Origin: Schwartzia succinivorans DSM 10502 | GTDB taxonomy: Bacteria; Bacillota; Negativicutes; Selenomonadales; Selenomonadaceae | DNA: 64,000 nucleotides | Reading direction: 5' to 3' | Assembly (NCBI RefSeq): GCF_900129225.1 | Contig: NZ_FQUG01000005.1 | Span: 1-64,000 of the forward strand | Shown here: piece after piece, positions 34,203 through 43,990 of the stretch | Layout of the letters: each line of letters opens with the position of its first letter | Position numbering within the stretch: the stretch's first letter is position 1 | Made by a program: the position numbers and the translations under genes | The notes under the pieces: generated by a model | Databases searched by the model: none | The model's input: the letters and a program-made list of their open reading frames with translations, nothing else | Told to the model about the DNA's origin: nothing

Positions 34203-34746
34203 AAAACCGATGATTTTAGTCATTGCAGGGCCTAATGGTTCAGGCAAAAGTACATTCACAAGGTATTTTGAAACTGTTGGTGAGTATACTAATGCCGATG
34301 ATGTTGTTGCCGCGACAGGAATGGATAATATGGAAGCTGCCCGGCTGGTAGATAAAAAACGCTATGCTGCGATTGAAGGTAAAATGGATTTTACCTTCGA
34401 AACGGTGCTTTCGTCGGACTATAAGATGGAAATACTGCGAAAGGCAAAGTCGGAAGGTTATTTCATAAAGTGCATTTTTGTTTTGACGGTGGATCCGTAT
34501 GTGAATGTTGCCAGAGTTCGGTCAAGAGTAGCGCAGGGCGGACATGACGTAGAAAAAGATAAAATAATTTCAAGGTATAAAAAGTCACTTGGGCAGATAA
34601 AAGAACTGATGGAGTTATGTGATATATTACATGTATATGACAATACAGTGACTCCGTTCAGAATAATACGCAAGCATAAAGAAGATATTTCAATTTTCGC
34701 GAATAAACTGTGGAGTGAAGAGAAGATACTGGAACTTATGGAATAA
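34192..34746 (+). CDS. Zeta toxin family kinase
   Basis: 184 aa. P-loop AGPNGSGKST at residues 12-21, TNADDVV and FTFETVLSS substrate region, and the RVRSRVAQGGHDVEKDKI block (GGHDV-Ry pattern) with ISRYKKSL typify small zeta-type ATPases. Classical zeta toxins phosphorylate UDP-N-acetylglucosamine and stop cell-wall synthesis; this short form may do so or may have another substrate. It overlaps the upstream small gene by 11 nt and is followed at once by a terminator. Confidence 0.85.
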   Translation: MSNKKPMILVIAGPNGSGKSTFTRYFETVGEYTNADDVVAATGMDNMEAARLVDKKRYAAIEGKMDFTFETVLSSDYKMEILRKAKSEGYFIKCIFVLTVDPYVNVARVRSRVAQGGHDVEKDKIISRYKKSLGQIKELMELCDILHVYDNTVTPFRIIRKHKEDISIFANKLWSEEKILELME

Positions 34747-34762
34747 ACATGAAAACCAAAAC

Positions 34763-34800
34763 CAGGGTATCGCATGATAAATGCGATACCCTGATTTTTA
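34763..34800. terminator. Terminator after the zeta-like gene
   Basis: CAGGGTATCGCAT / ATGCGATACCCTG, 5-nt loop, then ATTTTTAG. It runs into the stop of the convergent minus-strand gene. Confidence 0.88.
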
Positions 34801-35898
34801 GTCTATGTCCGGCAGTGACTGGCTTACGGTGTTGTGGCGGATTATGTCCTTTATCCGCATGTCAGTTTCCACTGCCTGCTTCAGGAGCGTTTCTGCCGTC
34901 TGAAATTCCTCATTTGAATGCTTTTCGATGGCGTGAAGGTAATGCTTCCACGCGTCTATTGAGAGGTCTGTTGACATGTGGCGCTGGTTTGCGAGATATT
35001 TCGCACCTGGGGGAATACTTACGGCATCAAGCTGTTCCTGCCGTTCCTTCAGTGTCGGCACGACCTCGTTTTGTATGAGTGCCTTGATTGAGGCAGCCAC
35101 AGGCCCCGTCAGATTTCCCTTTGCCTGAGCAGTGAGGGCCTGAAAACGTGCGCGCTGCGCCGCAAACTGCTCGTTATATTCATTCACGATACCGTGAGTT
35201 GCCGCGATGTAATCTGCTATGTCGCGGTTTTGGCGCGGCGATATGGTATCGAGATATGTACGGTAGTTTTTGATTTTTGTGATTTTCCAGTGACCGTCAG
35301 AATCCTGCTGCATGGTGAAGTGGAGCGTGAAGGTATACTGTGTAAAGCGGTCCTGCACGCTGACTGTTCCGACTGCGGTGTGCGCCCCCGTAACATGTAC
35401 GGCAGGAGCTCCTGCCAAATCTGTTGAGCGAAGCTGGGAGCGTTCAAGGAAACGTTCGAAGTCGATGCCGAGAAGTCTTCCCTTGGTGATGTCTGTTCCA
35501 TCGGGAAGAATCCATTCTCCCGTTGCCGCGTAGCGGAGGATTGTGTCCTTCATACCGCTGACAAGCTCAGGCTTTATCTGATTGTAAAATGCAGTGTATT
35601 TTTCTCTCGTTTCATCATTAAGTGCAGAGTCGTAGTGGAGCATATCGTCTGTCAGGTCGTCGTATGCGGAGCTGAGAAGCATGTCCAGGTCAATGCATCG
35701 TGCGGCAGTATCCACGTCGTGCTGCTCTATTGCGTTTTGAAGCGTCTTCAGAGAGTACTCGGGAGTGCGCGTGTATATGAAATGATACCAGAGCCAGATG
35801 CCCAGTGCCAGCGAGAAAAAGGCGATGACTATGAGCAGCTGGTGCTGCTGTGCCTTGCGCCGCCGCTCAATCCGGCTCTTTACGGATTCACGGTTCAT
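34798..35898 (-). CDS. Membrane-anchored DUF2939-like protein, paralogue 2
   Basis: 366 aa. ATG 35898 has AAAGGA upstream; TTG 35913 is the open-frame start but poorly placed. One N-terminal membrane helix (LLIVIAFFSLALGIWLWYHF) is followed by TRTPEYSLKTLQNAIEQHDV and ARCIDLDMLLSSAYDDL, paralogous to 6684-7736: TPEYS, HD, D-L, TGEW and the helical C-terminus align throughout. The C-terminal ~70 residues (LANQRHMSTDLSIDAWKHYL, EETLLKQAVETD-type) form a helical tail absent from paralogue 1 in that form. Function unknown. Confidence 0.75.
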   Translation of the reverse strand: MNRESVKSRIERRRKAQQHQLLIVIAFFSLALGIWLWYHFIYTRTPEYSLKTLQNAIEQHDVDTAARCIDLDMLLSSAYDDLTDDMLHYDSALNDETREKYTAFYNQIKPELVSGMKDTILRYAATGEWILPDGTDITKGRLLGIDFERFLERSQLRSTDLAGAPAVHVTGAHTAVGTVSVQDRFTQYTFTLHFTMQQDSDGHWKITKIKNYRTYLDTISPRQNRDIADYIAATHGIVNEYNEQFAAQRARFQALTAQAKGNLTGPVAASIKALIQNEVVPTLKERQEQLDAVSIPPGAKYLANQRHMSTDLSIDAWKHYLHAIEKHSNEEFQTAETLLKQAVETDMRIKDIIRHNTVSQSLPDID

Positions 35899-36053
35899 AA
35901 AAATTCCTTTCAATTTAAAGAATACGGTAATTTAAATCACAGTATAAGTATACGTGTCACAACATTTTCGCGCAAGCGATGCAATTAAAACGGGATTTTT
36001 TAAAACATTTGTGCTACAATAAAATAGAACAAAACAGAACGGAAGTGAAACGG

Positions 36054-36509
36054 ATGAAATGGGTTACTCATGAGGTGGTTACAGGTGTGCTGGTGTATAC
36101 GGCAACGGAGGATTTAACGCTGACGGCGTGCGCCATGGCAGGAGCCGTTATCCCCGACCGCCTTGACGGTGACCCGAGAAAGGCACGGGATTACTGGCTT
36201 TGGCGGAGCGGACACAGAGGCTGGTCACACTGGCCCGCGCCTTATCTTTTTGTTATCGCGGCGGTGCTTTCGGCAGGACAGGGGATGGATTTGGGCGGAG
36301 ATGACAGATGGTTCATGCTGCCTGTGGCTGTCATGGCGGGAGCGCTTCTGCATATTCTGGAGGATGCTGTCTGCGGCAAGGTACCCCTTGTTTTCCCGGG
36401 AGAAAAAATAGGGATAAAGCTCTTTCCTGTCGGCTCCTTTAGGGAATACTTCTTTGGGCTTGCGGTGGTGCTGGCGGCGTATGGCATAAAGCTTCTCTAT
36501 GGAAGCTGA
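36054..36509 (+). CDS. YdjM-like inner membrane metal-dependent hydrolase family protein
   Basis: 151 aa. MKWVTHEVVTG at the start, PDRLDGD and SGHRGWSHWP carry the His/Asp residues of the LexA-binding/YdjM (DUF457) family, and ALLHILEDAVCGKVPLVFP continues it. Several hydrophobic segments suggest 3-4 membrane helices. ATG 36054 (after CGGAAGTG) is preferred over the open-frame start at 35979. Substrate unknown in the whole family. Confidence 0.8.
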   Translation: MKWVTHEVVTGVLVYTATEDLTLTACAMAGAVIPDRLDGDPRKARDYWLWRSGHRGWSHWPAPYLFVIAAVLSAGQGMDLGGDDRWFMLPVAVMAGALLHILEDAVCGKVPLVFPGEKIGIKLFPVGSFREYFFGLAVVLAAYGIKLLYGS

Positions 36510-36554
36510 GCTCTTGTATACATTGACATGATTACATGCACAATGCTATGATAA

Positions 36555-36588
36555 AACCGTTGAGCCGCTATCGGCTCAGCGGGTTTTT
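36555..36588 (+). terminator. Terminator before purB
   Basis: AACCGTTGAGCCG / CGGCTCAGCGGGTT with a CTAT loop, then TTT, between the YdjM-like gene and purB. Confidence 0.82.
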
Positions 36589-36636
36589 GTGTGCCCGCAG
36601 ACAGTATTTTCGAGTTTCTGGAGGAGGAAACAAAGA

Positions 36637-37929
36637 ATGATTCAACGTTATACAAACCCTGAGATGGGTAATCTGTGGTCGCTGCAGCATGAGTTCGAGG
36701 AAATTCTCGAAGTCGAGATGGCAGCCTGCGATGCGATGGCAGAGCTCGGAGAGATTCCGGCAGAGGCCGCGAAGAATATCCGTGCAAAAGCAAACTTCAA
36801 TCTGGAGCGCGTTCATGAGATTGAGAAGGTCACGAACCATGATATCATTGCCTTCCTGACGAATGTCGCCGAGTATGTCGGTGATGACTCGAAATACATC
36901 CATAAAGGTCTCACGTCCAGTGATGTCAAGGATACTGCTCTTGGCATCATGATGAAAAAATCCGCGGATATCATCCTTGATGATCTTCGCAAATTCCATG
37001 AGGTTTTGAAACGCCGTGCGGCGGAGTTCAAGCATACGCCGTGCATTGGCCGTACCCACGGTATTCACGCAGAACCGATGACCTTCGGCTTGAAGCTCTG
37101 TCTGTGGATGGCAGAGGTCGAGCGCGACATCGAGCGTGTTGAGCATGCACAGAAGATAGTTGCAGTAGGTAAGCTTTCCGGCGCAGTCGGAACGTATTCC
37201 AACATCGACCCGCGCATCGAGGAAATCGTCTGCAAGAAGCTGGGCCTTACACCAGTACGCCTTGCAACACAGGTTATCCAGCGCGACCGCCATGCAGAAT
37301 ACATGACGACTCTCGCCATTGTCGCAAGCTCCTTTGAGAAATTCGCGACAGAGGTAAGAAATCTTCAGCGCACGGATATCCGTGAGGCAGAGGAATACTT
37401 CAGCCCGGGACAGAAGGGCTCTTCCGCAATGCCGCATAAACGCAATCCTATCACCTGCGAGCGTGTCGCAGGTATGGCGCGTCTTGTCCGCGGCAACGCA
37501 ATCGCTGCAATGGAGGATATCACCCTCTGGCATGAGCGTGATATATCCCACTCCTCTGTTGAGCGCGTAATCCTTCCGGACAGCACAATCAATGTTGATT
37601 ACTGCATCAAGAAGTTCACGAACATCATAGACAAGCTTCTGGTTTATCCGGACGCCATGATGGCAAACATGAACAAGACCGGCGGCCTTATCTACAGCCA
37701 GCGCATCATGCTCGCTGTGGTCAGCAAAGGCGTGCTGCGTGAAGATGCATATAAATGGGTACAGCGCAATGCAATGAAACGCTGGCTCGAGGGTGAAGAC
37801 TTCCGCACGAACGTCGAGAAGGACCCGGATATCACTAAGTATCTCACGAAGGAAGAAATTGATGAGTGCTTCGATTATAAATACTTCCTGCGCAATGTCG
37901 ATATGATTTTCGAGCGCTTTGGACTTTAA
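36637..37929 (+). CDS. purB: Adenylosuccinate lyase
   Basis: 430 aa. PurB acts twice in purine synthesis: SAICAR to AICAR and adenylosuccinate to AMP. Family signature SSAMPHKRNP is intact (residues ~265-275), with GLTSSDVKDTALG, GRTHGIHAEPMT and HERDISHSSVERVILPD. ATG 36637 has GGAGGAGG upstream; upstream in-frame codons to 36589 lie in the terminator region. Its TAA stop is the first triplet of a foldback element. purA follows after 383 nt, so both adenylate-branch steps are neighbours. Confidence 0.96.
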   Translation: MIQRYTNPEMGNLWSLQHEFEEILEVEMAACDAMAELGEIPAEAAKNIRAKANFNLERVHEIEKVTNHDIIAFLTNVAEYVGDDSKYIHKGLTSSDVKDTALGIMMKKSADIILDDLRKFHEVLKRRAAEFKHTPCIGRTHGIHAEPMTFGLKLCLWMAEVERDIERVEHAQKIVAVGKLSGAVGTYSNIDPRIEEIVCKKLGLTPVRLATQVIQRDRHAEYMTTLAIVASSFEKFATEVRNLQRTDIREAEEYFSPGQKGSSAMPHKRNPITCERVAGMARLVRGNAIAAMEDITLWHERDISHSSVERVILPDSTINVDYCIKKFTNIIDKLLVYPDAMMANMNKTGGLIYSQRIMLAVVSKGVLREDAYKWVQRNAMKRWLEGEDFRTNVEKDPDITKYLTKEEIDECFDYKYFLRNVDMIFERFGL

Positions 37930-38092
37930 GGAAACACCGAACAATTCCCTTCCGTCCATACCGGAGCTTTTTCCGCCATGCTGTGTCAGATGCCACTTGG
38001 CGTAGCAGTACTACGCCTTCGCGTCATCTTACTTGCTTGACGAAAAAATCCCTCGACATGGCCTGGAATTGAATTATTCGTCGTTTCCTTAG
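37927..38092. mobile_element. Foldback MITE-like element between purB and purA
   Basis: Left end TAAGGAAACACCGAACAATTC and right end (reverse complement) TAAGGAAACGACGAATAATTC are imperfect terminal inverted repeats. The interior also folds: GGCGTAG-CAGTA-CTACGCC at the tip, flanked by GATG/CATC. About 166 bp with no coding potential. A minimal version is at 5413-5450. The left end supplies the purB stop codon. Confidence 0.72.
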
Positions 38093-38132
38093 GAAATTGA
38101 CCGGTTTCAGACGGCAGTTCCTGATATATGAT

Positions 38133-38156
38133 AAAGCGCCGGCAACGGCGCTTTTC
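38133..38156 (+). terminator. Hairpin between purB and purA
   Basis: AAAGCGCCG, GCAA loop, CGGCGCTTT, then TCTAACTTTTT. A plausible purB terminator. Confidence 0.75.
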
Positions 38157-38168
38157 TAACTTTTTATC

Positions 38169-38291
38169 CGATGCTGACAGGTGCTAAAACTCCCCACCAA
38201 GGTGTGAGCTAAGCCCCTGTAAAGCCCTGGATAAGTTCAACTAAATTCAAAGGGAGTCTGAAACTCCCCTGAATAAGTTTCACTTTACATG
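38169..38291 (+). repeat. Structured dispersed repeat, family 2, copy B (purA leader)
   Basis: Begins CCGATGCTGACAGGTGCTAA and ends CCTGAATAAGTTTCACTTTAC-ATG, matching both ends of copy A at 20876-20960. Between them are AGCCCTGGATAAGTTCAAC and a GGGAGT/ACTCCC hairpin. It lies 21 nt before the purA start, so it may be in the purA leader. It may be a relic of an IS200/IS605-type end or a regulatory RNA. Confidence 0.55.
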
Positions 38292-38312
38292 TTTTTTAAG
38301 GAGAAATGAATT

Positions 38313-39599
38313 ATGTCAGCAGTAGTAGTAATGGGCAGCCAGTGGGGCGACGAGGGTAAAGGTAAGATTGTTGATTATCTTGCACAGCAGGCAGAGGCAG
38401 TCGTGCGCTATGGCGGCGGCAGCAACGCAGGCCACACGGTTGCGGTAAACGGCGAAGAATACAAGCTCCGCCTTCTTCCGTCCGGCATCCTTTACAAAGG
38501 AACGCTTTGTGTCATCGGCAACGGCGTTGTCGTAGACCCGAAGGTTATGCTTGAGGAAATGGACGCTATGGCAGCACGCGGCATTGATGTCAGCGGTATC
38601 CGTCTGTCGAACCGTGCCCATGTTGTTCTCCCGTATCACAGCCTCATCGACGAGCTCAGCGAGGAGCTTCGCGGCAACAGCAAAATAGGAACGACGAAGC
38701 GCGGCATCGGCCCCTGCTATCAGGACAAGGCAAAGCGCGTAGGTATCCGTGTCTGCGATCTCATGGACAAGGAAGAATTCGCAAAACGCCTTAAGGAAAA
38801 TCTTGCGGTCAAGAACATCGAGCTTGAGCGTATGTACAACCATGCGCCTCTCGACTACGATACGATTCTCAAGGAATACGAGGGCTACGCTGAGCGTCTC
38901 CGTCCGTATGTCTGCGACACTATTGCTCTTCTTAACGATGAGCTTGCAAAGGGCAAAAAGGTTCTCTTCGAGGGCGCGCAGGCAACCATGCTTGATGTTG
39001 ACTACGGTACATATCCGTATGTTACATCCTCCCATCCTGTTGCAGGCGGTATCGGCATCGGCGCAGGTGTTGCACCGAACAAGCTGCAGACTGTTGTCGG
39101 CGTAGTCAAGGCATACTGCACCCGCGTCGGCGCAGGTCCGTTCCCGACAGAGCAGCTTAATGAAATCGGCGAAAAGCTCCGTGAAGCAGGGCATGAGTTC
39201 GGTACTGTCACAGGCCGTCCGCGCCGTACAGGCTGGCTGGATGCTTTCGTTGTCCGCTATGCGGGAATGCTCTCCGGCATCACCCACATGGCCATCACCC
39301 GTCTTGATATTCTCGATGGTTTCGATGAAATCAAGATGTGCACAGGCTACAAATATAAGGGAGAGCTTCTTAACGAAATCCCTGCAAGCCTCAAGGTGCT
39401 TGCTGAGGTTGAGCCTGTCTATGAGACCTTCAAGGGCTGGAAAACCAGCATCAGCGATATCCGCAAATACGAGGATCTGCCGAAGGAAGCACGCGTATAT
39501 CTCGAGCGTATGGCAGAGGTCACCGGCATTAAGCTCGGTATCGTATCCGTCGGACCGAACCGTGACCAGACTATCGTTCTGGACGAGCATATTTTCTGA
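38313..39599 (+). CDS. purA: Adenylosuccinate synthetase
   Basis: 428 aa. Makes adenylosuccinate from IMP, aspartate and GTP, the step before PurB. N-terminal GSQWGDEGKGKIVDYLA with the P-loop-like GDEGKGK, GGSNAGHTV, GTTKRGIGPCYQDKA-type KIGTTKRGIGP, EGAQATMLDVDYGTYPYVTS and TVTGRPRRTGWLD are all present. AAGGAGA precedes ATG 38313. Complete and normal in length. Confidence 0.97.
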   Translation: MSAVVVMGSQWGDEGKGKIVDYLAQQAEAVVRYGGGSNAGHTVAVNGEEYKLRLLPSGILYKGTLCVIGNGVVVDPKVMLEEMDAMAARGIDVSGIRLSNRAHVVLPYHSLIDELSEELRGNSKIGTTKRGIGPCYQDKAKRVGIRVCDLMDKEEFAKRLKENLAVKNIELERMYNHAPLDYDTILKEYEGYAERLRPYVCDTIALLNDELAKGKKVLFEGAQATMLDVDYGTYPYVTSSHPVAGGIGIGAGVAPNKLQTVVGVVKAYCTRVGAGPFPTEQLNEIGEKLREAGHEFGTVTGRPRRTGWLDAFVVRYAGMLSGITHMAITRLDILDGFDEIKMCTGYKYKGELLNEIPASLKVLAEVEPVYETFKGWKTSISDIRKYEDLPKEARVYLERMAEVTGIKLGIVSVGPNRDQTIVLDEHIF

Positions 39600-39612
39600 T
39601 TCGAAACTCAAA

Positions 39613-39644
39613 GCCGTCTGCTTGCAAAAGCAGGCGGTTTTTTT
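39613..39644 (+). terminator. purA terminator
   Basis: GCCGTCTGCTT / AAGCAGGCGGT with a short loop, then a T run. Confidence 0.9.
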
Positions 39645-39724
39645 ATGTTTTATTTATATTAAATAGGTATTTAGCATGATATAATGGACAAAGCAAGTTA
39701 ATCTTCAACAGGGGGCACCGGCCA

Positions 39725-40849
39725 ATGTTTAAGGATAAGAGAATGCGGATTCTGGCAATAGTAATGGGGGTAATAGTAGCTATTGTTGCGTTTCGTGTTG
39801 GGATGAATATAGTTGAGAAAAACGCAAAGGCGAAAAACAGCGGCGGTGGAAAGAGCGCTGTGGTGACGGCAGGAAATCCTGTCCGTCAGACAATAACTCC
39901 GAAATACAAATTTTCCGGTACGCTTGAGCCTGTGTGGCAGGCTGATGTAGCAGCCAAGGTAGACGGAAGAATCGAGCAGGTGCTTGTTGACGAAGGCGAT
40001 AAGGTCTCGGCAGGGCAGGCGCTTGTTATACTGGAGCAGACGGATACAAACGCAAACCTCATGCAGGCTCGCGGCTCCTATATTGATGCCCAGGCAACAG
40101 TAGAGAAGGCACAGCACGACTATGACCGTGCAAAATATCTTTTCGAAAAGGGCGCAATTTCGGAAGAGGAGCTGGAGCACGCCCAGTTTGCGCTGGACAA
40201 TGCCCTTGGTAAGCTGGCGAACGCGGAAGGCTCCGTGGCAGCCGCAGACTCCAAGGTGGGCGGTACTACTGTAACGACTCCGCGCGCCGGTATCGTGCAG
40301 AAGCGCTATTATCAGGAGGGCTACTACGCAAAGGTTGGAACGGCTCTCTTTAACATAGCCGACATCTCTGTTCTGCGCGCCAAAATCGACGTGCCTGAGG
40401 GCTTTATCTCAAGCATAGCCGTGGGCGGACGTGTAGAATGTGTCATACCGTCTATGGATAATCTTCGTGTTGTCGGGACAATCACACGCATCAGCCCGGT
40501 GGCGGTGCAGCCGTCCCGTACCTTCGAGGCGGAGGTCACGGTGAATAACGCAGACGGAAAGCTTCGCGGCGGTATTTACGCGGATGCGATTTTGACGGCG
40601 CTGCCGAAAACAAACGTGCTGACAGTACCTCTTTCGGCTATTGTAATGCGCGATGACCAGCGTACTGTATATGTTGTTGAGGACGGAATAGCCGTCCGCA
40701 AGGTATTAAAGACAGGCTATATCGGTGACGATATCGTAGAGGTTCTCGATGGAGTCACTGAGCAGGATGTCATCATCACCGGCGGACTGAATAAGGTCCG
40801 CGAAGGCTCCAAAGTTAAAATATCCGAACGGGGAGCGGAAGAAAAATGA
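39725..40849 (+). CDS. RND efflux periplasmic adaptor (MFP), pump 1
   Basis: 374 aa. One N-terminal membrane anchor (ILAIVMGVIVAIVAFRVG), then the barrel-sandwich/lipoyl halves (ADVAAKVDGRIEQVLVDEGD and TTVTTPRAGIVQKR), a helical hairpin (QARGSYIDAQATVEKAQHDY, EELEHAQFALDNALGKLA) and beta-barrel plus membrane-proximal domains (LTVPLSAIVMRDDQRTVYVV). AcrA/MexA-type adaptor linking the inner-membrane pump to an outer-membrane channel not encoded here. Its stop overlaps the pump gene by 4 nt. Confidence 0.93.
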   Translation: MFKDKRMRILAIVMGVIVAIVAFRVGMNIVEKNAKAKNSGGGKSAVVTAGNPVRQTITPKYKFSGTLEPVWQADVAAKVDGRIEQVLVDEGDKVSAGQALVILEQTDTNANLMQARGSYIDAQATVEKAQHDYDRAKYLFEKGAISEEELEHAQFALDNALGKLANAEGSVAAADSKVGGTTVTTPRAGIVQKRYYQEGYYAKVGTALFNIADISVLRAKIDVPEGFISSIAVGGRVECVIPSMDNLRVVGTITRISPVAVQPSRTFEAEVTVNNADGKLRGGIYADAILTALPKTNVLTVPLSAIVMRDDQRTVYVVEDGIAVRKVLKTGYIGDDIVEVLDGVTEQDVIITGGLNKVREGSKVKISERGAEEK

Positions 40850-43800
40850 TAGATACGTTTATCCGGCGCCCTGTATTTACGACCATGTTCATACTTGTAC
40901 TGGTCGTATTCGGTATAAAATCCTATCCGACACTGGGTGTAGACCTTTATCCGGACATAGAGCTTCCTATGGTTGCCGTCACCGTCACCTACGAGGGTAC
41001 GGCTCCTGAGGAAATGGAGACTCTTGTCACGAAGCCCATAGAAAACAGAATCAGTCAGGTATCGGGAATCAAGACGATTACCTCTACCATCCGCGAGGGA
41101 TATTCCCAGACAATGCTTGAATTTGAAATGGGAACTGACCCGAGGCAGATGGCCAGCGAAGTGCGCGAAAAGGTTGCAGGTGTCCGCAAGCGTCTGCCTG
41201 ACGATATCGACGAGCCTGTAGTACAGCGTTTTGACGTGTCCTCACGTCCTGTAGCGACGTATTCCTTCTCTTCGGAAACAAGAAGTCCTGGAGAAATCCG
41301 CCGCCTTCTGAACGACCTTGTAATCGATGAGCTGCAGATGCTGGACGGTGTGGCTGATGTCACGGTATACGGTGCAAGCAACCGTTCCATCAAAATAACA
41401 ATCAATCCCGATAAGCTGAAAAAGTACGGGATTTCCATGCAGACAGTGCTGGCGAAAACCAACAGCGCGAACCTCAACACGCCGGGCGGTAAAATCCGCA
41501 GCGACAACAACACCATTACCGTTCGTACTGTAGGAAAGCTGACCAGCGTTGACGACTTCAAAAACATCCTTGTTGCAAATGTTGACGGACGTCCTATACG
41601 GCTCGTAGATGTTGCAGATGTAGAGGATGCCTGGGTGGACTCGGAATCCTTTTCCCGTACCAACGGCGTGCCCTCGGTTACCCTCGCGGTCAGGAAGCAG
41701 TCAAGAACGAACACTGTTGATGTTATTGATCGCGTAAACGAGACGGTGGACAAGCTCATAAAAAATGACCTGCCGCCGGATATCAAAATGAACCGTGTCA
41801 TGGACCAGTCCAGATACGTGCGTGAAAATATCGGTGACGTATGGAATACCATCCTTTTCGGCGGATTCCTGGCACTTGCAATCACCTACATGTTCCTCAG
41901 GGATATCCGCGCCACCATCATAGGCGGTCTCGCGATACCGACCTCCATCGTAGCTACATTCTATCTCATGAAGCAGATGGATTTCACGTTGAACAACATG
42001 TCCCTCATGGGACTGTCGCTGGCTGTAGGATTTCTTATCGACGATGCTATCGTTCTCGTTGAGAATATCTTCCGACACATGGAAATGGGAAAGAACCCGT
42101 TCAAGGCCTCCAGTGACGCTACCAAAGAACTCATGCTGGCGATACTTGCCACATCCATGTCACTCCTTGCGGTATTCGTGCCGATTGGAAGCATGGGCGA
42201 GACGGTTGGACAGTATTTCAAGCAGTTCGGTCTTACTGTAGCCTTTGCACTGGCGTTCTCCACATTGGCGGCCTATACGCTGACACCGATGGTTTCCGCG
42301 TACTGGCTGAAGCCGCTCAATGAGGGCAGCGCAAACCGTCCGAAATTCATATCACGAATACTTGAAGGCTTTAATGAACGCTTTGAAAAGCTTCGGGAGC
42401 TGTACAACGATATAATGGCGATTGCCATAAAGCATCCGAAAAAAATAATTGTCGGTTCGCTTATCACATTGTTTTTCAATCTGCTTCTGCTGCCGTTTCT
42501 CGGAACTGAGCTGCAGCCGACCTATGATTCGGGCGAATTTACGGTTAACATCAAAGGTCCTGCGGGGACAAGTCTTGAACAGATGGCACGCTGGGCGAAG
42601 CCCCTTGAAGAAACGGTTCAGGCACTGCCTGAGCTTGACGTAGAGGAAATGCACCTGGGCGGGGTCCGTACCTCCGTAAACGAAGGAAGTATCCGCGTGA
42701 AGCTGAAGCCTATGGAGGATAGAGACCGCGGAATGCTGGATATTATGGCGGAGCTTCGCAGGGACTTTGCCGATGTGGGAGTCATGAAGGTTGGCGTCGT
42801 CACCAACCAGGGCGCACGCAGCGACCCGCGTCCGGTACAGATAGGTATTCGAGGCAGCGATATAAAAAAATTGAATCAGTACGCGGAGGATTTGGCTGAA
42901 AAACTCCGTCATACCCCGGGCGCAACAGATGTTGAGGTCATAGGAAGCGATCCTGAGCCTGAAATTCTCATTAGACTGAATCAGACGAAGGCAAGCCAGC
43001 TCGGACTGGACAACACAAACGTCGGACGTGTCGTGCAGTACGCATTTCAGGGAAAGAAAACAGGAAATTCCTATACCATCGGAAACAACGACTACGATAT
43101 CATAATGCAGCTTGATAAAGGCGACAGACGGACGCTGCAGGACGTTGCGAACCTTCAGGTATCCACAGATTCCGGAGAATACATACGTCTTGGCGATATA
43201 GCTGAGGTCTCCATGGGTTCAGGTCCGCAGCGTATCGACCGCGAAGGCCGTCAGCGCCAGGTGGCTGTATACGCGAATGCCACAGGCGTATCACCGGGCG
43301 AGCTTCTCAAGACAACACAGGAAAAGCTCATTCCTGAGCTGAACATGGATATCGGCTACAGATATAAGATGATTGGTGACGCGGATATGATGAACCGTGT
43401 TTTCAGCGAGGTAGTAAAGGCTGTTGTTCTGGCCATAGTACTTATCTACATGGTGCTGGCGGCAGAATTTGAAAGCTACTCCCAGCCCTTCGTCATAATG
43501 ATGAGTCTGCCCTTCGCCGTAATCGGCGCGGTGCTCGGCCTTCTTGTTGCGAACCAGACTGCCAACATGATGTCCCTCATCGGATTTACCATGCTTCTCG
43601 GTCTTGTTACGAAGAACGCTATCCTGCTTATCGACTACGCCAATCAGGCGAGAGAGCGCGGTATGGAAATTCGTGAAGCGGTGCTGGAGGCATGCTCACT
43701 GCGTCTCCGTCCGATTATCATGACGACGCTCTCCACAATGCTCGGTATGCTGCCGATTGCCCTTGGCATAGGCGCGGGCGCTGAGCTTCGTCAGTCAATG

Positions 43801-43920
43801 GGTGTAGTCCTCATAGGCGGACTGACCACATCAACGCTTCTGACTCTCGTCGTCGTTCCTCTTATCTACATTCTCACTGAGGAATGGAAGGAAAAACGAA
43901 AAGCACAGAAAACGGCGTAA
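40846..43920 (+). CDS. RND efflux pump, HAE1/AcrB type, pump 1
   Basis: 1024 aa. 12 membrane segments with two large periplasmic loops. N-terminal [19 protein letters not shown], typical of HAE1 transporters; TM4 has the proton-relay Asp pair in [14 protein letters not shown] (~residue 398), and [15 protein letters not shown] lies in TM10-11. Drives proton-coupled export of drugs, bile acids or other amphiphiles; substrate not predictable. Translation coupled to the adaptor. No TolC-type gene in the window. Terminator follows. Confidence 0.95.
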   Translation: MIDTFIRRPVFTTMFILVLVVFGIKSYPTLGVDLYPDIELPMVAVTVTYEGTAPEEMETLVTKPIENRISQVSGIKTITSTIREGYSQTMLEFEMGTDPRQMASEVREKVAGVRKRLPDDIDEPVVQRFDVSSRPVATYSFSSETRSPGEIRRLLNDLVIDELQMLDGVADVTVYGASNRSIKITINPDKLKKYGISMQTVLAKTNSANLNTPGGKIRSDNNTITVRTVGKLTSVDDFKNILVANVDGRPIRLVDVADVEDAWVDSESFSRTNGVPSVTLAVRKQSRTNTVDVIDRVNETVDKLIKNDLPPDIKMNRVMDQSRYVRENIGDVWNTILFGGFLALAITYMFLRDIRATIIGGLAIPTSIVATFYLMKQMDFTLNNMSLMGLSLAVGFLIDDAIVLVENIFRHMEMGKNPFKASSDATKELMLAILATSMSLLAVFVPIGSMGETVGQYFKQFGLTVAFALAFSTLAAYTLTPMVSAYWLKPLNEGSANRPKFISRILEGFNERFEKLRELYNDIMAIAIKHPKKIIVGSLITLFFNLLLLPFLGTELQPTYDSGEFTVNIKGPAGTSLEQMARWAKPLEETVQALPELDVEEMHLGGVRTSVNEGSIRVKLKPMEDRDRGMLDIMAELRRDFADVGVMKVGVVTNQGARSDPRPVQIGIRGSDIKKLNQYAEDLAEKLRHTPGATDVEVIGSDPEPEILIRLNQTKASQLGLDNTNVGRVVQYAFQGKKTGNSYTIGNNDYDIIMQLDKGDRRTLQDVANLQVSTDSGEYIRLGDIAEVSMGSGPQRIDREGRQRQVAVYANATGVSPGELLKTTQEKLIPELNMDIGYRYKMIGDADMMNRVFSEVVKAVVLAIVLIYMVLAAEFESYSQPFVIMMSLPFAVIGAVLGLLVANQTANMMSLIGFTMLLGLVTKNAILLIDYANQARERGMEIREAVLEACSLRLRPIIMTTLSTMLGMLPIALGIGAGAELRQSMGVVLIGGLTTSTLLTLVVVPLIYILTEEWKEKRKAQKTA

Positions 43921-43943
43921 GACGAGAAAAATTACATAAAAAG

Positions 43944-43983
43944 AAAAATTCCGTGGGAGATTAGAGCACCCACGGAATTTTTA
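43944..43983. terminator. Bidirectional terminator
   Basis: AAAAATTCCGTGGG / CCCACGGAATTTTT with an 11-nt loop between the convergent pump 1 and ATPase genes. Confidence 0.9.
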
Positions 43984-43990
43984 TCTTGTC

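Noticed and set aside
37927-38092. IS element with transposase
   Set aside because: Only ~166 bp with no ORF; best called a foldback MITE.
36568-39611. Long antisense ORFs opposite purB (463 codons) and purA (431 codons)
   Set aside because: They mirror well-known genes base for base, have no ribosome binding sites and read as low-quality protein; codon bias of the real strand makes them.
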